Source: RGIG4140 sp045655105 (GTDB taxonomy: Bacteria; Pseudomonadota; Alphaproteobacteria; CAAHEQ01; UBA3637). Taken from it: 26,888 nucleotides of DNA. Made by a program: the position numbers and the translations under genes. Within the stretch, counting starts at the first letter, position 1, and each line of letters opens with the position of its first letter. The stretch spans positions 1-26,888 of the forward strand of contig JAZOOQ010000038.1 of the NCBI GenBank assembly GCA_045655105.1, given 5' to 3'. The notes beneath the pieces are model-generated. The model saw only the letters and a list, made by a program, of their open reading frames with translations. It made no database searches and was not told the origin of the DNA. Below are positions 24,045 to 26,888 of this stretch, one piece after another.

Positions 24045-25898
24045 TTACTTATGTTGTAAACCATCAAAAATGTTTTTTATATCTTCTGCGATAAGATCCC
24101 AACTTCCAGAAATTATATCGATATAATTCTTATCTTTCTTCAAATAATTTGATGCCACTAGAGCTTCATTTGAATGTTGCGATACTATCGTAAAATGGGA
24201 TGTTCCATATTTAATCATCAAAGAAAATAACTTGTCCAATATTTCATCATACTTATCTGTATTTGTATCGAAAGGTAATATCCAACTAACACCTTCAATA
24301 TTCTTTACAATATTGTATACATCCTTATTATCAGACAATTTGTCATTTTCAGCCGCTTTAAACATAATATTCAAGTCATTGGTCCTAAATTTATTTTGAT
24401 AATAGCGAGATGCTAACACCACAAATGCTGTACACACGGTTCTGGCATTATTTGCGAACTGTATTTTAATCTCTGAATTGGGGGTTTCGGCGGCCTTCTT
24501 TACATACTGCTTTATAAATGTATTTGTAAAATAGCAATCTATGTAGAGTAATTCCTTACAAAGCTTTGCTATCTGCTGTTGATTTCCATCAAATATGTAA
24601 TTATAATACTCTGGAGAATAAATAGTTGAGGGTTTATTTCTACTTGAACAAGGCATCTGGAATATACCAGACAGACACAGTTTCCCTATTTGTGCAATAT
24701 CAGAATGTAATTCTTTGGCTTTATGTTGTTTCGGAATAATCTCGCCACGCTTTGTTTGATAAAAAATGCCTACATCTCTCATTGCTTGGCTGAATCTTAA
24801 TTGTTCAGGAGCATTTGCTTTTAAGTCAGAATTCTTAATTGCCTTTTGAGAATTAGTCGCCTTAGCAATCTCTAAACTAAAATTACTTTTTTCGTCTTCA
24901 TCTTTTCCCTGTACTTTTACAATTTTACAAGGCAAATAAAAATCATAATCCTTTGCGATTTTTTTATTTTTTCTAATTTTATATGTGGTTTGCCCCCCAT
25001 TTACAATAGAAAAGTTAGTAAGCTTGACTTTCTTCCCATCTAATTTAAAATCATCACATATTATTGTAATTCCGTTGTTTTTTAGCCAAAACAACTCGGG
25101 TTGGTTATTAATCGAATCTTCTATAGCTCTGTCAACACTTGCCCCAGAGACATGATATCGTAAATTTCTTGCCAGCAAATTGTTACTATGCTTAACATAT
25201 AGTTCCTTTATAGAAAAAGCTGATACATTGACAATAGCCGCCATATCTTCATAATCCAACCAGTTGCCAGCAACATCAATATCAACTTCACCACTATCAA
25301 CGGATGGTCTTCGTGACTCTGCTTCTTTAATTTCTTCTTTAATGTCTGTATCAAATAAAACGATTAATTCAAATTTACTTTGATCAGCTAATTTGTTATA
25401 CAATGTTTTTTGTAATCTATCAAATCTGATATTATTTTTAGGTGCACTTGTAAATAGTACAAATTTAATTTTAGATTCATCACCGACATTACCATTCAAC
25501 CAAGAAAACCTTTGCGCAACCATTTCATTTACGTTTTCATAATGCCCTTGGCTCAAGTCAAGGTAAAAATCTGCCATCTTATTAATTGCATTTGAACAAT
25601 CATCGAAAGTGATTGTTTGGTAGAATTTTGATTGACCAATTACTAAATCAGTAGCCTCACTATTATTTGGATCAGCAAGTAAAATATCTACACCACCATC
25701 TTTATGTCCATCAACAATAATATCATCAAAATCGTTTTCTGTTACCTCATTAGAGGGATTTTTGTAGAACATAGACTTCACAACAAGAGCATTGAAAACG
25801 TAATTATTTGGTTTATCACGTAGAGATGGATATTGCCCCTTGATAGAATTTATCTTACGAATTATATAATCATAGGTTTCATTATTTGTAGATGGCAT
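24045..25898 (-). CDS. AIPR-family (abortive infection phage resistance) protein
   Basis: The 617-residue protein matches the AIPR family. The core signatures are LARNLRYHV (242-250), PELFWLKNNGITIICDDF (267-284) and FSIVNGGQTTYKI (296-308). The N-terminal third looks like a PD-(D/E)xK nuclease-type domain: DGGVD (67-71), then LVIGQSKF (85-92), where Asp71 and the Q-S-K group are the likely catalytic positions. AIPR proteins are linked to abortive infection and occur near restriction or other defence genes; the mechanism is poorly known. Here it stands alone, with no methylase or partner gene. The ribosome site AAGGAG is 7 nt before ATG 25898, and a near-consensus promoter precedes it. Its base composition looks visibly less AT-rich than the neighbouring genes, suggesting transfer. 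Confidence 0.88.
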   Translation of the reverse strand: MPSTNNETYDYIIRKINSIKGQYPSLRDKPNNYVFNALVVKSMFYKNPSNEVTENDFDDIIVDGHKDGGVDILLADPNNSEATDLVIGQSKFYQTITFDDCSNAINKMADFYLDLSQGHYENVNEMVAQRFSWLNGNVGDESKIKFVLFTSAPKNNIRFDRLQKTLYNKLADQSKFELIVLFDTDIKEEIKEAESRRPSVDSGEVDIDVAGNWLDYEDMAAIVNVSAFSIKELYVKHSNNLLARNLRYHVSGASVDRAIEDSINNQPELFWLKNNGITIICDDFKLDGKKVKLTNFSIVNGGQTTYKIRKNKKIAKDYDFYLPCKIVKVQGKDEDEKSNFSLEIAKATNSQKAIKNSDLKANAPEQLRFSQAMRDVGIFYQTKRGEIIPKQHKAKELHSDIAQIGKLCLSGIFQMPCSSRNKPSTIYSPEYYNYIFDGNQQQIAKLCKELLYIDCYFTNTFIKQYVKKAAETPNSEIKIQFANNARTVCTAFVVLASRYYQNKFRTNDLNIMFKAAENDKLSDNKDVYNIVKNIEGVSWILPFDTNTDKYDEILDKLFSLMIKYGTSHFTIVSQHSNEALVASNYLKKDKNYIDIISGSWDLIAEDIKNIFDGLQHK

Positions 25899-25933
25899 AG
25901 ATATACTCCTTATATCCGACTTGTTATAATAGT

Positions 25934-25962
25934 ATTATATCTCAAATTAACGTTGAAATCAA
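25934..25962 (-). promoter_or_regulatory. Promoter of the AIPR gene with overlapping palindrome
   Basis: On the minus strand TTGATT (25962-25957) and a perfect TATAAT (25939-25934) are 17 bp apart. The inverted repeat GTTGAAATCAAC (25952-25963) covers the -35 box and could be a repressor site. Confidence 0.75.
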
Positions 25963-26344
25963 CAATTTTTCGCATCCACTTCACCCAGACAGAAAACTAC
26001 TCTTATCAACTTCCAGCCGAAACCCTGACGTCTTTTTTTTATATTCTCGATTAAGAGACATTAATGTTATTTAATTGTATGCTAAATAGGTCTAGCCTTT
26101 CATCGCCTCTCGCACACAAATGCTTTGTCAAAAAAAGCATCAATTAAGGAGATATACAAGTCGGGGGTCTGGGTTCTATGGATACGGAAGGAATTGTCCC
26201 CGTCTGGCAACAGTTATAAGGCTATTATAGGAATATCTTTTTTTTGCATCAAAATCAACTCAAAATCTATCTTACTATTTTTAAGATAAAAAATTAACAT
26301 CCCAAGGCAGAAAGATTGTAAAATAAGGCTTTTTTGAAATAAAA

Positions 26345-26443
26345 GTCTGTGTAGGGCTAAAGAGTATTTTGAAAAACACTACACATAGACCGGATAAGTG
26401 TTTGTGAAATAAAGAAAAAGTCGCTATTGTAGATGACTTATCC
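26345..26443. ncRNA. Possible structured RNA: two adjacent stem-loops
   Basis: Stem 1: GTCTGTGTAG (26345-26354) with CTACAC-AT-AGAC (26379-26390). Stem 2: GGATAAGT (26392-26399) with ACTTATCC (26436-26443). A competing stem AAGTC (26418-26422)/GACTT (26435-26439) shares bases with stem 2. An AT terminator hairpin follows at 26507-26529 on the plus strand. A weak promoter TTGCAT/TATCTT with 18-bp spacing lies at 26244-26273. Transcription is unproven and I cannot match it to a known RNA family. Confidence 0.3.
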
Positions 26444-26506
26444 CAATTCCAACATCAACTCGCTTGCATTGTCATTGAGCTCGTTATGTTTCATTGCTTT
26501 ACGCAT

Positions 26507-26529
26507 AAAAACAATATTCAATTGTTTTT
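26507..26529. terminator. AT-rich terminator-like hairpin
   Basis: AAAAACAAT (26507-26515) pairs perfectly with ATTGTTTTT (26521-26529) around ATTCA. It is symmetric, so it could act in either direction, and it lies just beyond the partial tRNA copy. Confidence 0.5.
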
Positions 26530-26540
26530 ATTTTGCGCAG

Positions 26541-26559
26541 TGGCTGGGCTGGCTGGATT
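26541..26559 (-). repeat. 19-bp exact copy of the tRNA-Gln 3' end (att-like)
   Basis: TGGCTGGGCTGGCTGGATT is identical to 26713-26731, which is the complement of the tRNA from the end of the T-loop through CCA. It has the same orientation as the tRNA. The match stops sharply on both sides. Copies of a tRNA 3' end of this size are typical attachment-site cores of elements that integrate at tRNA genes. Confidence 0.75.
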
Positions 26560-26652
26560 GTAAATTGCGGGGCAATTTATCCCTCGTAAACTCGGGACCG
26601 CCTAACGGCGTCGTTCGCCTTCGGCTCACCGAACCAACTCATTTTCATTCGT

Positions 26653-26719
26653 TTACTCAAATCCCCTCAACTTAGCTAACAAAAAAAACCTCCACAAGGG
26701 AGGTTTCTTTATTGGCTGG
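26653..26719. repeat. Right copy of the ~65-bp tRNA-Gln-flank direct repeat
   Basis: Similar to 23768-23832 and in the same orientation. It contains the tRNA-Gln terminator and runs into the acceptor end of the tRNA. Confidence 0.7.
26686..26706 (-). terminator. Terminator of tRNA-Gln
   Basis: On the minus strand AAACCTCC pairs with GGAGGTTT around CTTGT and is followed by eight T's. It begins 7 bp after the tRNA CCA. Confidence 0.88.
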
Positions 26720-26787
26720 GCTGGCTGGATTCGAACCAACGAATGACGGTATCAAAAACCGTTGCCTTACCACTTGGCGACAGCCCA
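26713..26787 (-). tRNA. tRNA-Gln (anticodon UUG), CCA encoded
   Basis: The minus strand folds as a tRNA. The acceptor stem is TGGGCTG (26787-26781) with CAGCCCA (26723-26717). The D-arm is CGCCAAGTGGTAAGGC. The anticodon stem ACGGT/ACCGT has loop TTTTGAT with anticodon TTG. The T-arm is GTTGG-TTCGAAT-CCAGC. The discriminator base is G (26716) and CCA is encoded at 26715-26713. The start with U and U-A first pair is typical for bacterial tRNA-Gln. It reads glutamine CAA codons and is a common integration target; its 3' end is repeated nearby. Confidence 0.95.
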
Positions 26788-26807
26788 ATTTTTCATTGGT
26801 AATTGCA

Positions 26808-26836
26808 TTTATATCTTATTTTATTTTAAAATGCAA
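26808..26836 (-). promoter_or_regulatory. Promoter of tRNA-Gln
   Basis: On the minus strand TTGCAT (26836-26831) and TATAAA (26813-26808) with a 17-bp spacer; start near 26801, about 14 nt before the mature tRNA 5' end. Confidence 0.65.
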
Positions 26837-26839
26837 GCG

Positions 26840-26862
26840 TTTTTTACACAAAATGTAAAAAA
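26840..26862. terminator. AT hairpin at the window end, possible terminator
   Basis: TTTTTTACA (26840-26848) pairs perfectly with TGTAAAAAA (26854-26862). A second palindrome TTACAT-TTT-ATGTAA follows at 26865-26879. It may end a gene lying beyond the window. Confidence 0.4.
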
Positions 26863-26888
26863 AGTTACATTTTATGTAATTTTGATTT

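Larger units (their letters stand above)
25899..26712. other. 814-bp noncoding stretch between the AIPR gene and tRNA-Gln
   Basis: No convincing gene. In order it holds the AIPR promoter, a short possible gene remnant on the minus strand (26100-26210), a 7-bp hairpin ATGCTTT/AAAGCAT (26120-26140), two adjacent imperfect stem-loops (26345-26443), an AT hairpin terminator (26507-26529), a 19-bp copy of the tRNA-Gln 3' end, a GC-rich palindromic patch (26561-26640) and the right repeat copy with the tRNA terminator. Confidence 0.6.

Noticed and set aside
26146..26158. AAGGAGATATACA, identical to a well-known strong phage ribosome site
   Set aside because: No start codon follows within range on the plus strand, and no gene is visible downstream, so it is treated as coincidence.
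26162..26207. GGATACGGAAGGAATTGTCC inside a CGGGG...CCCCG stem, reminiscent of the SRP RNA tip
   Set aside because: The conserved AGCA internal-loop bases of the SRP RNA are missing and the length is wrong, so it is not called.
26433..26675. An 80-codon frame on the plus strand
   Set aside because: It runs through a terminator hairpin, the partial tRNA copy and the right repeat, and has no ribosome site; noise.
1..26888. CRISPR array, rRNA genes, insertion-sequence transposase
   Set aside because: No regularly spaced repeats, rRNA-like sequence or transposase frame was found.

Overview
The window is a low-GC chromosomal segment from a bacterium that uses the standard code (TGA is a stop). 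Spacers are AT-rich, many genes have a purine-rich Shine-Dalgarno site, and several clean TTGaca/TATaat-type promoters can be read. A lipobox lipoprotein, a DUF805 membrane protein, a Nudix-type NrtR regulator and an AlgI/AlgJ-like O-acetylation pair suggest a Gram-negative, probably a host-associated or gut low-GC alphaproteobacterium. That placement is inference; no rRNA or single diagnostic marker is present.

Layout. 1-666 is the 3' part of a coenzyme F420-0:L-glutamate ligase-like gene that ends at a strong terminator. 709-5953 is an NAD-salvage block. A small conserved protein and a PnuC-type transporter run on the plus strand. They face a tight minus-strand operon pncA-nadM-pncB-nadE, which is divergent from an NrtR-type regulator. 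The four enzymes together convert nicotinamide or nicotinate to NAD. In the pncA/nrtR spacer each promoter start region carries a near-identical palindrome, an apparent autoregulated NrtR switch. 5956-7698 holds two minus-strand uncharacterised proteins. 7883-12853 is a plus-strand unit: a 251-aa unknown, a 1204-aa unknown overlapping it by 4 bp, and coaE. 12987-13818 appears to be one gene split by a frameshift at an A run, behind a textbook promoter.

13845-23266 contains surface-polysaccharide functions mixed with small membrane and accessory genes: an alpha/beta hydrolase, a GT2 glycosyltransferase, a DUF805 protein, an internally duplicated membrane protein, a lipoprotein, a cytidine-deaminase-fold enzyme, a membrane-anchored GT2, an AlgJ-like SGNH protein, an AlgI-like MBOAT acyltransferase, and a 5'-truncated paralogous GT2. 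The anchored GT2 and the truncated one share a C-terminal module not obviously part of the GT-A fold. A Nudix hydrolase gene lies where the front of the truncated gene should be.

23725-26787 looks like a small integrated island. A 617-aa AIPR-family (abortive infection) protein with its own strong promoter lies between two copies of a ~65-bp sequence that includes the tRNA-Gln terminator. A further exact 19-bp copy of the tRNA-Gln(UUG) 3' end lies 172 bp inside the tRNA-proximal end. Between the AIPR gene and the tRNA is about 0.8 kb of noncoding DNA with nested inverted repeats that could encode a structured RNA. This island is the best candidate for an interesting system in the window; the 251-aa/1204-aa coupled pair is second.
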